From SVTX01 sp045602385 (GTDB taxonomy: Bacteria; Bacillota; Clostridia; Oscillospirales; CAG-272), in assembly GCA_045602385.1 (NCBI GenBank), contig JAZSBL010000019.1, positions 1-61,588 of the forward strand: a stretch of DNA of 61,588 nt, read 5' to 3'. The stretch's first letter is position 1; each line of letters opens with the position of its first letter. The position numbers and the translations under genes are program-made. Below the pieces are notes generated by a model that worked only from the letters and a program-made list of their open reading frames with translations, was not told where the DNA came from and did no database searches. Shown in pieces: positions 6,388 to 15,431 of this stretch.

Positions 6388-6419
6388 CAACTCTGCATTC
6401 TGCATTCTGCACTTTGCAC
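6388..6419 (-). repeat. Right inverted repeat of the bIVS cassette
   Basis: Read on the minus strand it begins AGTGCAAAGTGCAGAATGC and ends ATGCAGAGTT. It abuts the pyrF stop codon and lies 12 bp upstream of the bIVS ATG. Confidence 0.75.
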
Positions 6420-7118
6420 TCAATCCACGAACTCCGCAACGCATCTCTCATACGCCGCAACAGGATCAGCTGCCGCGGTGATCGGACGACCGACAACAAT
6501 GTAGTCAGAGCCGATTCTCTTTGCCTCAGCAGGAGTCATAACTCTCTTCTGGTCGCCGATGTCACCGTCTGCAAAGCGAACGCCGGGGGTTACGGTTACA
6601 AATCCCTCGCCGCAACGCTCATGTACCTTCTCTGCCTCAAGGGGAGAGCAAACTACACCGTCAAGGCCTGCCTTCTTTGCGCAGGACGCGTAGTGCATAA
6701 CTACCTCGGGCATCTGCTCCTTGATAAGAAGATCGTTCTCCATGCTCTCCTGATCGGTGCTTGTAAGCTGTGTTACCGCGATGAGCATAGGACGTGTGCC
6801 GTCGGGTCTTGTAAGTCCCTCGATAGCCGCCTCCATCATTCTGACGGTGCCCGCAGCATGAAGATTTGTCATATCGACGTCAAGGCGGGAAAGAACCGCC
6901 ATAGACTTTTTAACCGTGTTGGGAATATCGTGAAGCTTGAGGTCAAGGAATATCTTGTGGCCTCTCTTTTTTATCTCTCTTACGATCTGCGGGCCCTCTG
7001 CATAATAGAGCTCCATTCCGATCTTGACAAAGGGCTTTTTGCCTGTAAACTTGTCAAGAAATGCAAAAACCTTTTCCGCGCTGTCAAAGTCACACGCAAT
7101 AATTACGTCTTTTCCCAT
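6420..7118 (-). CDS. pyrF: Orotidine 5'-phosphate decarboxylase
   Basis: Decarboxylates OMP to UMP, the last step encoded in this operon. The 232-residue protein carries the active-site segment DLKLHDIPNTV and the upstream VKIGMELYY strand. The ATG at 7118 overlaps the pyrD TGA by one base (TGATG), with AAAGGAG 7 nt upstream; a GTG one codon earlier is less likely. The stop codon is directly abutted by a foreign inverted repeat, but the C-terminus (CVAEFVD) looks complete. Confidence 0.95.
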   Translation of the reverse strand: MGKDVIIACDFDSAEKVFAFLDKFTGKKPFVKIGMELYYAEGPQIVREIKKRGHKIFLDLKLHDIPNTVKKSMAVLSRLDVDMTNLHAAGTVRMMEAAIEGLTRPDGTRPMLIAVTQLTSTDQESMENDLLIKEQMPEVVMHYASCAKKAGLDGVVCSPLEAEKVHERCGEGFVTVTPGVRFADGDIGDQKRVMTPAEAKRIGSDYIVVGRPITAAADPVAAYERCVAEFVD

Positions 7119-8029
7119 CACTTTACTCCTTTTATTATATCACTTAAATTTTCAATTCCGTATTTTTCCATAACTCGGGGAAGATCCTCGATGAGCCTCT
7201 TGCACGCATAGGGGTCAACGAGGTTTGCCGCGCCTACCTCTACCGCGGTCGCTCCCGCAAGCATCATTTCTATCACGTCCTCGGCGCTTGACACACCGCC
7301 CATTCCGATAACGGGAATGCTGACCGCGTGAGCGACCTGATATACCATTCTTACGGCTACGGGGAAGATCGCAGGGCCGGAAAATCCTCCCATCCTGTTT
7401 GCAATAACAGGCTTTCTCGTGCGGAGGTCAATTCTCATACCGAGAAGCGTATTTATAAGGCTGACCCCGTCCGCACCTGCCTCCTCGCAAGCCTTTGCGA
7501 TGGCAACGATATCGGTTACGTTAGGAGAAAGCTTTACGATAACGGGCTTGGTGGTTACCGCCTTTACGGCTCTCGTCACCTCTGCCGCGCCCTCGGGCGT
7601 AGTTCCGAACGCCATTCCGCCGCCGTGAACGTTAGGGCAGCTTATATTTACCTCTATCCAGCCAACCTGCTCGCACTTATCTATCTTCTCGCATGTGTAA
7701 ACGTAATCCTCTACCGAGAAGCCCGATACGTTAGCCATAACAGGCTTGTTAAAGCACTTTTTTAACTTGGGAAGCTCCTCGGAAATGACCTTTTCAACAC
7801 CGGGATTCTGCAGTCCGACCGCGTTTATCATACCGTTTGGCGTTTCGGCAATTCTCGGCGTGGGATTTCCGAATCTGGGGTCCTTGGTCGTTCCCTTAAA
7901 GGAGAATGTACCAAGCATGTTTATATCGTAAAGCTCCGCGAACTCATATCCGAATCCAAACGTACCCGAAGCGGGGATTATCGGGTTAGAGAGCTCTATA
8001 CCGCAAAGGTCAACACTCATTTTTCCCAT
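7118..8029 (-). CDS. pyrD: Dihydroorotate dehydrogenase B, catalytic subunit
   Basis: FMN enzyme oxidising dihydroorotate to orotate. With PyrK it forms the NAD-dependent class 1B enzyme used by anaerobes and many Bacillota. The 303-residue product shows the N-terminal NPIIPASGTFGFG, the NISCPNVHGGGMAFG active-site segment (about 128-142) and the C-terminal GMGGVSSAEDVIEM FMN-phosphate motif. It starts inside the pyrK 3' end (13-bp overlap), after GGAGGAGAT. Confidence 0.96.
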   Translation of the reverse strand: MGKMSVDLCGIELSNPIIPASGTFGFGYEFAELYDINMLGTFSFKGTTKDPRFGNPTPRIAETPNGMINAVGLQNPGVEKVISEELPKLKKCFNKPVMANVSGFSVEDYVYTCEKIDKCEQVGWIEVNISCPNVHGGGMAFGTTPEGAAEVTRAVKAVTTKPVIVKLSPNVTDIVAIAKACEEAGADGVSLINTLLGMRIDLRTRKPVIANRMGGFSGPAIFPVAVRMVYQVAHAVSIPVIGMGGVSSAEDVIEMMLAGATAVEVGAANLVDPYACKRLIEDLPRVMEKYGIENLSDIIKGVK

Positions 8030-8754
8030 AATATCTCCTCCTTCTTCATAACAGGACCTTCCTTGCAGATGCGCTTGTAGCCCGTGATAGTCTTACAGGA
8101 GCAACCCATGCACGCACCAAAGCCGCAGCCCATTCTCTCCTCAAAGCTGAACTGTCCCTCCGTCTTTGAGGTATTATATACAGCCTTGAGCATAGGCTCG
8201 GGACCGCAGGTGTAGAAATAGCTGTAATCAGCATCCTTCATAACGTCGGTCACAAATCCGCGCACTCCATACGAGCCGTCAACCGTGGTTACGGTCACAT
8301 CCACGCCAAACGCCTTGAATTCTTCCTCATAAAAGACCTCGTCCGCCTTGTTAAATCCAAGGACAACGACGGGTTTTTTACCTTCTGCAACAAGCTTTTT
8401 GCAAAGCATATACATAGGCGGAACACCAACACCTCCGCCAAGCAGCATGGGATTTTGGCCCGAAAGACTTGTATCGTAGCCGTTGCCAAGACCTGTAAGA
8501 ACGTCAAGCTTCTCGCCCGCGGCCATATTGCTCATCTGCTCGGTTCCCTTGCCTACTACCTTGTAGATAAGAGTGAGGATATCTCCCTCGCAGTCACAGA
8601 CCGAAATAGGACGGCGGAGGAAAAGCCCATCAAGCTTTATGTTGACGAACTGTCCGCAGTTTGTTATATCGGAGGTATCGCCTTCAAGCAGCATTCTGTA
8701 AACGTTGCTTGTCAGCGCTACGTTTTCCTTTATTGTAAAAATCGATTGTTTCAT
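8017..8754 (-). CDS. pyrK: Dihydroorotate dehydrogenase B, electron transfer subunit
   Basis: Iron-sulfur flavoprotein that passes electrons from PyrD to NAD+. The 245 residues include the FAD motif RRPIS (47-51), a nucleotide-binding GGGVGVPPMY segment, and the [2Fe-2S] cluster ligands C210, C215, C218 and C230 (MGCGFGACMGC...C). It lies between carB and pyrD in the operon and its 3' end overlaps the pyrD start. Confidence 0.96.
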   Translation of the reverse strand: MKQSIFTIKENVALTSNVYRMLLEGDTSDITNCGQFVNIKLDGLFLRRPISVCDCEGDILTLIYKVVGKGTEQMSNMAAGEKLDVLTGLGNGYDTSLSGQNPMLLGGGVGVPPMYMLCKKLVAEGKKPVVVLGFNKADEVFYEEEFKAFGVDVTVTTVDGSYGVRGFVTDVMKDADYSYFYTCGPEPMLKAVYNTSKTEGQFSFEERMGCGFGACMGCSCKTITGYKRICKEGPVMKKEEILWEK

Positions 8755-8802
8755 TTCATTTCCTTGTCGCAGAGCAGGTTTACCCGCCCTGCGAGTTTAT
8801 TT

Positions 8803-11800
8803 TTATGCGTCTATCGTTGAAATTGTAAGAGTTGTCTCCTCAAGCACGTCGAGCAATACGCGTACTGTATCAAGAGAGGTGAACATAGTCACATTGTTCT
8901 CTGTCGCGTACTTTCTTATCTCAAATCCATCGCGGATAACTCCGGAGGATGAGGGGTCACTCGTATTGATAACGTAAGCAATATGTCCCTGACGAATCGA
9001 CTCTGCGATCTCCTCGGAGCCCTCGGAGAGCTTGCTTAATACGTGGGTGCGGATTCCGTTTTCCTTAAGGAACTTCGCGGTGCCGCTGGTAGCCTCGATA
9101 TTGAATCCGAGATTATAGAAGCGGCGAATGAGAGGAAGAGCCTCTGCCTTGTCGCAGTCTGCGATCGTCGCAAGGACGGTTCCGTAGTTCTGCAAGTGCA
9201 TTCCGGATGCCTGAAGAGCCTTGTAAAGCGCTCTGTAATACTTGTCGTCGTAACCGATCGCCTCACCTGTCGACTTCATCTCGGGGGAGAGGTACGCATC
9301 AAGTCCGCGGAGCTTGTTGAAGGAGAATACAGGCACCTTTACATACCATCTCTTCTTCTCCTCGGGGTAGAGCGAGAAAATTCCCTGCTCCTTTAAGGAC
9401 TTGCCGAGAATACACTCGGTCGCGATGTCCGCCAGACTGTATCCGGTTGCCTTTGAAAGGAAAGGAACTGTTCTTGAGGAACGGGGGTTAACCTCGATGA
9501 TATATACCTCGTCGTTCTTGACAACGATGAACTGAATATTGTAAAAACATACTATACCTATTCCAAGACCGAGCTTCTTTGCATACTGAAGGATAGTTCC
9601 CTTGACCTTGTCGGATATCGAGAAGGTGGGGTATACGCTTATCGAGTCACCCGAGTGAATACCCGTGCGCTCTACAAGCTCCATGATACCGGGCACGAAT
9701 ACGTCGTGTCCGTCACAGATAGCGTCAACCTCGACCTCCTTACCGCTGATATACTTGTCAACAAGAACAGGCTTGTCCTCGTCTATTTCAACGGCGGTCT
9801 TAAGGTAATGGCGAAGCTGATCCTCGTTTGCAACAATCTGCATCGCGCGTCCGCCAAGCACGAAGGAGGGGCGAACAAGCACGGGATAGCCGACTTTAGC
9901 CGCCGCGGCAACACCGTCCTCGATCTTTGTGACCGCTCTACCCTCGGGCTGAGGAATGCCAAGCTCCTTAAGGAGCTTTTCAAATGCATCTCTGTTCTCT
10001 GCGCGGTCGATTGCGGCGCAATCCGTGCCGATTATCTTAACGCCGAGATCGTGGAGAGGCTGCGCAAGATTGATCGCGGTCTGTCCGCCAAGCGAAGCTA
10101 CAACTCCCTCGGGCTTTTCAAACTCGATGATGTTCATAACGTCCTCGGGTGTGAGAGGCTCAAAGTAAAGCTTGTCTGCGGTAGTATAGTCGGTTGAAAC
10201 CGTTTCGGGGTTGTTGTTGATAATGATCGCCTCGTAGCCCGACTTCTTGATCGTAGATACCGCGTGAACGGTAGAGTAGTCGAACTCAACGCCCTGTCCG
10301 ATTCTGATAGGACCTGCACCGAGAACGATGATCTTCTTTTTATCGGTAAGCTTTGACGCGTTCTCTCCGGTGTAAGAGGAGTAGAAGTAAGGAATGTATG
10401 CGCCTGTGTGGCAGGTATCGACCATCTTGAATACGGGGAAAAGCTTATGCTCGCGTCTGAACTTGAAGACGTCAAGCTCACAGCACTCCCACATTCTCGC
10501 CACGTACTTATCCGAGAAGCCCATCTTCTTTGCATCTCTCAGAGTGTCAATGTCAAACTTGTTCTGCTTTAGCGTTTCCTCCATGTCGATAATATTCTTT
10601 ATCGCCTCAAGGAAGAAAGCGGTGATCTTGGTGATCTCATGTATCTCCTCAACCGTCGCGCCTCGGTAGATAAGCTCTGCGATCGCGAATATGTTATCGT
10701 CGCGGAACTCCTTTATGTAATCGCGAAGCTCAGCGTCGCTCATGTTATCAAACTTGTGGTGGTAGAGGTGGTGTACGCCGACCTCAAGGGATCTGATTCC
10801 CTTGAGTAGGCATTCCTCAAGATTGGAGCCGATACCCATTACCTCGCCCGTCGCCTTCATCTGCGTTCCAAGCAGATTTGAAGCGTTTGTAAACTTATCA
10901 AACGGGAAACGGGGAAGCTTTGCAATAACGTAGTCAAGCTGGGGCTCGAATGCCGCGTTGGTATTGGCGATCTTGATCTCCTCAAGCGACATGCCGACCG
11001 CGATCTTTGCGGTAACGCGCGCGATAGGATATCCCGATGCCTTGGATGCAAGCGCGGAGGAGCGAGAAACGCGGGGGTTTACCTCAATGAGGTAATACTG
11101 GCTGGAATGGGGGTCAAGCGCGAACTGAACGTTACATCCACCCTCTATCTTAAGCTCCTTGATAAGCTTTATAGCGGAGTCGTTGAGCATCTTCTTGTCA
11201 GCATCGGACAAAGTCATAATAGGAGCTACGACCAGGGAGTCACCCGTGTGAACACCGACGGGGTCGATATTCTCCATGCCGCAAATGGTGATAGCGTGGT
11301 CGTTCGAGTCTCTCATTACCTCAAACTCGATCTCCTTGTATCCCTTTACGCTCTTTTCAATAAGAACCTGATGAACGGGAGAAAGCTTAAAGGCATTTAC
11401 ACCTATCTCGCAAAGCTCCTCAACGTTATTGGCAAATCCGCCGCCCGTACCTCCGAGCGTGAACGCGGGACGAAGAACTACGGGATAACCTATTCTCTCT
11501 GCCGCCTCTTTCGCCTGTTCAAGATCGTATGTGATCTCAGAGGGAATAACAGGCTCGCCGATAGACTCGCAAAGCTCCTTGAACATTTCTCTGTCCTCGG
11601 CTCTCTCGATGCTCTCACTGCTCGTTCCAAGCAGCTCAACACGGCACTCTTTGAGTATTCCCTTCTTTTCAAGCTGCATAGCAAGGTTAAGGCCCGTCTG
11701 TCCACCGATACCGGGAAGAATAGCGTCAGGTCTCTCGTAACGCAGAATCTTTGCAATGTATTCAAGTGTAAGGGGCTCCATGTATACCTTATCCGCGATA

Positions 11801-11976
11801 GCAGTATCTGTCATAATGGTAGCAGGATTGGAGTTTACAAGGACAACCTCATATCCTTCCTCCTTGAGCGCAAGACACGCCTGAGTGCCCGCGTAGTCAA
11901 ATTCTGCCGCCTGACCGATTACGATAGGTCCTGAGCCTATGATTAAAATCTTTTTTAAATCTGTTCTCTTTGCCAT
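8803..11976 (-). CDS. carB: Carbamoyl-phosphate synthase large subunit
   Basis: Makes carbamoyl phosphate from bicarbonate, ATP and ammonia delivered by the CarA glutaminase. At 1057 residues it has the usual length, with two ATP-grasp halves: the first begins KKILIIGSGPIVIGQAAEFDY, the second KKIIVLGAGPIRIGQGVEFDY near residue 550. A C-terminal MGS-like allosteric domain follows. AGGAGGACG precedes the ATG. There is no carA in this operon or anywhere in the window, so the small subunit must be encoded elsewhere. Confidence 0.97.
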   Translation of the reverse strand: MAKRTDLKKILIIGSGPIVIGQAAEFDYAGTQACLALKEEGYEVVLVNSNPATIMTDTAIADKVYMEPLTLEYIAKILRYERPDAILPGIGGQTGLNLAMQLEKKGILKECRVELLGTSSESIERAEDREMFKELCESIGEPVIPSEITYDLEQAKEAAERIGYPVVLRPAFTLGGTGGGFANNVEELCEIGVNAFKLSPVHQVLIEKSVKGYKEIEFEVMRDSNDHAITICGMENIDPVGVHTGDSLVVAPIMTLSDADKKMLNDSAIKLIKELKIEGGCNVQFALDPHSSQYYLIEVNPRVSRSSALASKASGYPIARVTAKIAVGMSLEEIKIANTNAAFEPQLDYVIAKLPRFPFDKFTNASNLLGTQMKATGEVMGIGSNLEECLLKGIRSLEVGVHHLYHHKFDNMSDAELRDYIKEFRDDNIFAIAELIYRGATVEEIHEITKITAFFLEAIKNIIDMEETLKQNKFDIDTLRDAKKMGFSDKYVARMWECCELDVFKFRREHKLFPVFKMVDTCHTGAYIPYFYSSYTGENASKLTDKKKIIVLGAGPIRIGQGVEFDYSTVHAVSTIKKSGYEAIIINNNPETVSTDYTTADKLYFEPLTPEDVMNIIEFEKPEGVVASLGGQTAINLAQPLHDLGVKIIGTDCAAIDRAENRDAFEKLLKELGIPQPEGRAVTKIEDGVAAAAKVGYPVLVRPSFVLGGRAMQIVANEDQLRHYLKTAVEIDEDKPVLVDKYISGKEVEVDAICDGHDVFVPGIMELVERTGIHSGDSISVYPTFSISDKVKGTILQYAKKLGLGIGIVCFYNIQFIVVKNDEVYIIEVNPRSSRTVPFLSKATGYSLADIATECILGKSLKEQGIFSLYPEEKKRWYVKVPVFSFNKLRGLDAYLSPEMKSTGEAIGYDDKYYRALYKALQASGMHLQNYGTVLATIADCDKAEALPLIRRFYNLGFNIEATSGTAKFLKENGIRTHVLSKLSEGSEEIAESIRQGHIAYVINTSDPSSSGVIRDGFEIRKYATENNVTMFTSLDTVRVLLDVLEETTLTISTIDA

Positions 11977-12029
11977 TTTTCGTCCTCCTCTTTATTCTTC
12001 TGCAATAAAAGTGTGGGTTTGTATGTCTG

Positions 12030-13226
12030 TTAAATTATCTTACCGTTGTAGACTGTTGCCTTGTGGGCTCCGCAAAGCCTTGCACCCTCAAAGGGTGTTG
12101 CCCTGCCCTGAGATTTGAATTTTTCGGGGTCGACCAAAAATTCCTCGTCAAGCGCCCAGACAGAAAAGCTGTCACCGATCGGAAGCCCGAACCGCTCTCT
12201 TGGGTTGTAGCACATCAGCTCGACAAGCTTGTCCATGCTCATCATACCCGTCTTAACGAAGTGCGTGTACATAAGCGGGAATGCCGTTTCAAGTCCGACT
12301 ATTCCAAACGCGCTCTTCTCAAGTCCGCGGCTCTTCTCCTCTGCCGAGTGCGGCGCATGATCGGTCGCTATCATCGAGATCGTGCCGTCAAGCACACCTT
12401 CAATAAGTGCCGCCCTGTCAGCCTCACCGCGAAGCGGAGGATTCATCTTAAATCTGCCGTGCTCCTGTAGGTCCTTATCTGTAAGGATGAGGTAATGAGG
12501 TCCCGTTTCGCAAGTCACCCTGACTCCGTCGGCCTGCGCGGCGCGAATAAGCTCAACGCTCTCCTTTGTAGATATATGGCAGACGTGGTAGTCACATCCT
12601 ACCTCGTCGCATAGCTTAAGGTCTCTTTCTATCTGTCGCCACTCACTCTCAGAGCAGATTCCCCTGTGTCCGTGAGCTCGCGCGTACTCTCCGTCGTGTA
12701 TATATCCGCCATGCAAGAGGTCGTTCACCTCGCAGTGCGCAACGATCATTTTGCCCAGAGCCTTTGCCCTCTGCATAGCCTCGCGCATCATGCCTTCGTC
12801 CTGAACGCCTCGGCCGTCGTCCGAAAAGGCAATGCAATTATTTGCCATGCCCTCAAGATCGGCAATCTCCTCGCCCCTCTCTCCGACGGTTATCGCTCCG
12901 TACGGGTGAACACCTATCAGGGCATCTCTTTTTATAATCTCCGTCTGCTCTCGTAAATGCTCAACCGAATCGGGCACGGGATTGAGGTTCGGCATAGTGC
13001 AAACGTCGGTATATCCGCCTGCCGCCGCCGATAGCGATCCCGATTTTATCGTCTCCTTATAAGAAAAACCCGGCTCACGAAAATGCACATGCACATCGCA
13101 AAAACCGGGAAGAATAGTATATTCGGGAGCATTAAAAGAAGACAGTGAATCCTGCGAGGAGAAACAGTTAGAGAAGGATTCCTTATCCTTCGCCTTTACA
13201 TACATCTTCGCCTTCAATTCAGTCAT
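12030..13226 (-). CDS. pyrC: Dihydroorotase
   Basis: Zinc amidohydrolase that cyclises carbamoylaspartate to dihydroorotate. From the chosen ATG the product has 398 residues, with DVHVHFREPGF (H46, H48), the HCEVND metal-binding segment and the ATDHAPHSAEEKSRG loop. The start at 13226 has GGAGATC 7 nt upstream, while the longer frame begins without a binding site. It is the first gene of the pyr operon, about 60 nt downstream of the -10 box. Confidence 0.95.
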   Translation of the reverse strand: MTELKAKMYVKAKDKESFSNCFSSQDSLSSFNAPEYTILPGFCDVHVHFREPGFSYKETIKSGSLSAAAGGYTDVCTMPNLNPVPDSVEHLREQTEIIKRDALIGVHPYGAITVGERGEEIADLEGMANNCIAFSDDGRGVQDEGMMREAMQRAKALGKMIVAHCEVNDLLHGGYIHDGEYARAHGHRGICSESEWRQIERDLKLCDEVGCDYHVCHISTKESVELIRAAQADGVRVTCETGPHYLILTDKDLQEHGRFKMNPPLRGEADRAALIEGVLDGTISMIATDHAPHSAEEKSRGLEKSAFGIVGLETAFPLMYTHFVKTGMMSMDKLVELMCYNPRERFGLPIGDSFSVWALDEEFLVDPEKFKSQGRATPFEGARLCGAHKATVYNGKII

Positions 13227-13286
13227 TTTGGATCTCCGTTTTACTTTGGATTTATGCGGCAAAATATTTTTGCCTAAACTTAAGAT

Positions 13287-13315
13287 ATTATACTATAATT
13301 ATATTTAATTGTCAA
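13287..13315 (-). promoter_or_regulatory. Consensus promoter of the pyr operon
   Basis: On the minus strand: TTGACA (13315-13310), 17-nt spacer, TATAAT (13292-13287), a perfect sigma-A promoter. The leader to the pyrC ATG is only about 55 nt and holds no terminator/antiterminator pair, so PyrR-type attenuation is not visible. Control is probably at initiation or through PyrI feedback. Confidence 0.9.
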
Positions 13316-13399
13316 GCGATAACTCGCATTTTTATCAAAAAAGTAACAATTCACAAAGCGTACCGCCCCTTACCGTCCGCTTTTGTCTAAAACAAAGCA

Positions 13400-13428
13400 A
13401 TGACCGAGGCGAATAACGCCTCGGTCAT
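13400..13428 (-). terminator. Terminator of the small membrane protein gene
   Basis: Perfect 12-bp stem ATGACCGAGGCG / CGCCTCGGTCAT with a 5-nt loop, followed on the minus strand by TTGCTTTGTTTT. It isolates the small gene from the pyr promoter. Confidence 0.85.
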
Positions 13429-13445
13429 AATCATTCTCATATAGA

Positions 13446-13628
13446 TTACTGTGTTATCGGAATGCTGGGGAAGGTAATTTCTTCCTCCTCATAATATCCG
13501 GGCTCCAGTGTCTCCATTGTCTGCGCGGGAGTCTCTTCCTTTTCCTCGGGCTTGAATACAATTGCGCAAACAACAAGTATTGCAAGAACGCAAACAGCAG
13601 CAACAATTGCTATGATTGTTTTTTTCAT
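13446..13628 (-). CDS. Small single-pass membrane protein
   Basis: A 60-residue protein with one hydrophobic helix (about residues 4-24, TIIAIVAAVCVLAILVVCAI) and an acidic, proline-rich extracytoplasmic tail (KPEEKEETPAQ..., EEEEITFPSIPITQ). The ATG at 13628 follows GGAGAAGG. It has its own perfect promoter and terminator, so it is a monocistronic, probably well-expressed gene. No family recognised. Its position downstream of fhs is not evidence of a link to folate metabolism. Confidence 0.75.
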   Translation of the reverse strand: MKKTIIAIVAAVCVLAILVVCAIVFKPEEKEETPAQTMETLEPGYYEEEEITFPSIPITQ

Positions 13629-13667
13629 ATCCTTCTCCATTCGTGATAAAAAATCTATTCTGCTTTA

Positions 13668-13696
13668 ATTATACATTAGATTGTCGCAGTTGTCAA
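13668..13696 (-). promoter_or_regulatory. Consensus promoter of the small membrane protein gene
   Basis: Minus strand TTGACA (13696-13691), 17-nt spacer, TATAAT (13673-13668). It lies in the short gap after the fhs stop codon. I see no strong terminator between fhs and this promoter, so the purine transcript may read through into the small gene. Confidence 0.9.
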
Positions 13697-13709
13697 CCCG
13701 TATTTTAAA

Positions 13710-15383
13710 TCAGAACAATCCGGATATAACGCCATTGTCATCAACGTCTATTCTCTCGGCAGCAGGAACCTTAGGCAGACCGGGCATGGTCATTATTGCG
13801 CCTGTCAATGCCACCACAAAGCCCGCGCCCGCAGAAACCTTGACCTCACGCACAGTAACCTTAAAGCCCTCAGGCGCGCCAAGCTTGGTCGGATCGTCAG
13901 AGAAGGAATACTGCGTCTTTGCAACACAAACGGGACACTTGCCAAAGCCGAGCGATTCAAGTCTTGCTACCTGCTCCTCCGCTTCGGGCGTGAGTAATAC
14001 ACCGTCTCCGCCGTACACCCTCTTGACCACCGTATCAAGCTTCTCGGATATAGAAAGATCATCCCCATAGCTGAAGCTAAAGTCGTTTTTCTCCTCACAA
14101 AGTCTTATTATCTCCTCTGCAAGTGCCACTCCGCCATTACCGCCATCCGCCCAAACGGTCGATAGGACAACGTTAACGCCAAGAGCTCGGCACTTCTCAA
14201 TTACAAGCTCGATCTCGGCATCGGTGTCGGTCGGGAAACGGTTGACAGCCACTACGCAGGGAAGCTTGTATACGTTCTTTATATTTGAAACGTGACGAAG
14301 AAGATTAGGTATTCCCTTCTCAAGAGTCTCAAGATTTTCCTCTGCAAGCTCGGTCTTCTGTGAGCCGCCGTGCATTTTCAGCGCGCGTACGGTTGCAACC
14401 ATAACCACCGCAGAAGGGGCAAGTCCCGCCATACGGCACTTGATATCAAGGAACTTCTCAGCGCCGAGATCCGCGCCAAATCCGGCCTCGGTAACGGCGT
14501 AATCGCCGAGCTTCATTGCCATTTTGGTGGCAATTACAGAGTTACAGCCGTGCGCAATGTTTGCAAACGGACCGCCGTGAACTATCGCGGGCGTTCCCTC
14601 AAGAGTCTGGACCAGATTGGGCTTGATGGCATCCTTCAAAAGCGCCGCCATAGCACCAACTGCCTTGAGCTCTCCCGCAGTTACGGGCTTATCGTCATAG
14701 GTGTATCCGACAATGATCCTCGCAAGTCTTGCTTTGAGGTCGGATATAGAGGATGCAAGGCAGAATACCGCCATGATCTCGGATGCGACCGTAATATCAT
14801 ATCCGTCCTGACGCGGCACGCCGTTAACCTTGCTGCCAAGTCCGTCCTGAATACAACGGAGCTGACGGTCGTTCATGTCAACGCAACGGCGCCAAGTGAT
14901 CTTGGTAGGATCTATGTTAAGCGCATTACCCTGATATATATGATTGTCAAGCATAGCCGCAAGCAGATTGTTAGCCGCGCCGATTGCATGGAAGTCTCCT
15001 GTAAAATGAAGATTAATGTCCTCCATGGGCACTACCTGCGCGTATCCGCCGCCTGCGGCGCCGCCCTTGATTCCAAAGACGGGACCCAATGAGGGCTCTC
15101 GGATAGCAACAACGACATTCTTGCCCAACTTTTTCAGTCCGTCGGCGAGACCTATCGTAGTCGTAGTCTTTCCCTCACCCGCGGGCGTGGGAGTGATTGC
15201 GGTAACGAGAATGAGCTTGCCCTCGGAGCGATCGGACTCGACCAAGAGAGAATTATCTATCTTAGCCTTATAATTTCCGTATTGCTCGAGATATTTCTCA
15301 TCAATGCCTGCCACCTTTGCAATATCTCTTATGTGAGACATTTTTGCGGATTGTGCTATTTCTATATCGGACAAATAAGCCAT
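13710..15383 (-). CDS. fhs: Formate--tetrahydrofolate ligase
   Basis: Makes 10-formyl-tetrahydrofolate from formate, THF and ATP. The protein has 557 residues, the normal length. It has the P-loop-like TPTPAGEGKTTTTIG (about 64-78) and the EPSLGPVFGIKGGAAGGGYAQ region that binds folate/formyl phosphate (quoted in two overlapping parts: EPSLGPVFGIKGG and GGAAGGGYAQ). It is the last gene of the pur operon. The product is the formyl donor for PurN and AICAR transformylase encoded upstream, matching the ZTP riboswitch that heads the transcript. AAGGAG precedes the ATG. Confidence 0.97.
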   Translation of the reverse strand: MAYLSDIEIAQSAKMSHIRDIAKVAGIDEKYLEQYGNYKAKIDNSLLVESDRSEGKLILVTAITPTPAGEGKTTTTIGLADGLKKLGKNVVVAIREPSLGPVFGIKGGAAGGGYAQVVPMEDINLHFTGDFHAIGAANNLLAAMLDNHIYQGNALNIDPTKITWRRCVDMNDRQLRCIQDGLGSKVNGVPRQDGYDITVASEIMAVFCLASSISDLKARLARIIVGYTYDDKPVTAGELKAVGAMAALLKDAIKPNLVQTLEGTPAIVHGGPFANIAHGCNSVIATKMAMKLGDYAVTEAGFGADLGAEKFLDIKCRMAGLAPSAVVMVATVRALKMHGGSQKTELAEENLETLEKGIPNLLRHVSNIKNVYKLPCVVAVNRFPTDTDAEIELVIEKCRALGVNVVLSTVWADGGNGGVALAEEIIRLCEEKNDFSFSYGDDLSISEKLDTVVKRVYGGDGVLLTPEAEEQVARLESLGFGKCPVCVAKTQYSFSDDPTKLGAPEGFKVTVREVKVSAGAGFVVALTGAIMTMPGLPKVPAAERIDVDDNGVISGLF

Positions 15384-15431
15384 ATTCTTATCTCCTTGCG
15401 TAATTTTTTATATATTTTTGTTAAACGGAAA

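Larger units (their letters stand above)
5932..6419. mobile_element. Inverted-repeat cassette carrying a four-helix-bundle gene, inserted in the pyr operon
   Basis: The bIVS gene (6028-6375) is flanked by inverted copies of a degenerate GTGCAAA/TGCAGAG sequence. The left copy spans 5959-5990 and the right 6388-6419, matching at 28 of 32 positions. The left side continues as looser 7-8 bp tandem units back to 5932. The right copy ends at the base before the pyrF stop codon (6420-6422). No transposase is present. The insertion keeps operon orientation and leaves pyrF and pyrE intact. Confidence 0.65.

Noticed and set aside
13227..13315. PyrR-type attenuator before pyrC
   Set aside because: The leader is about 55 nt and has no terminator or antiterminator stem.
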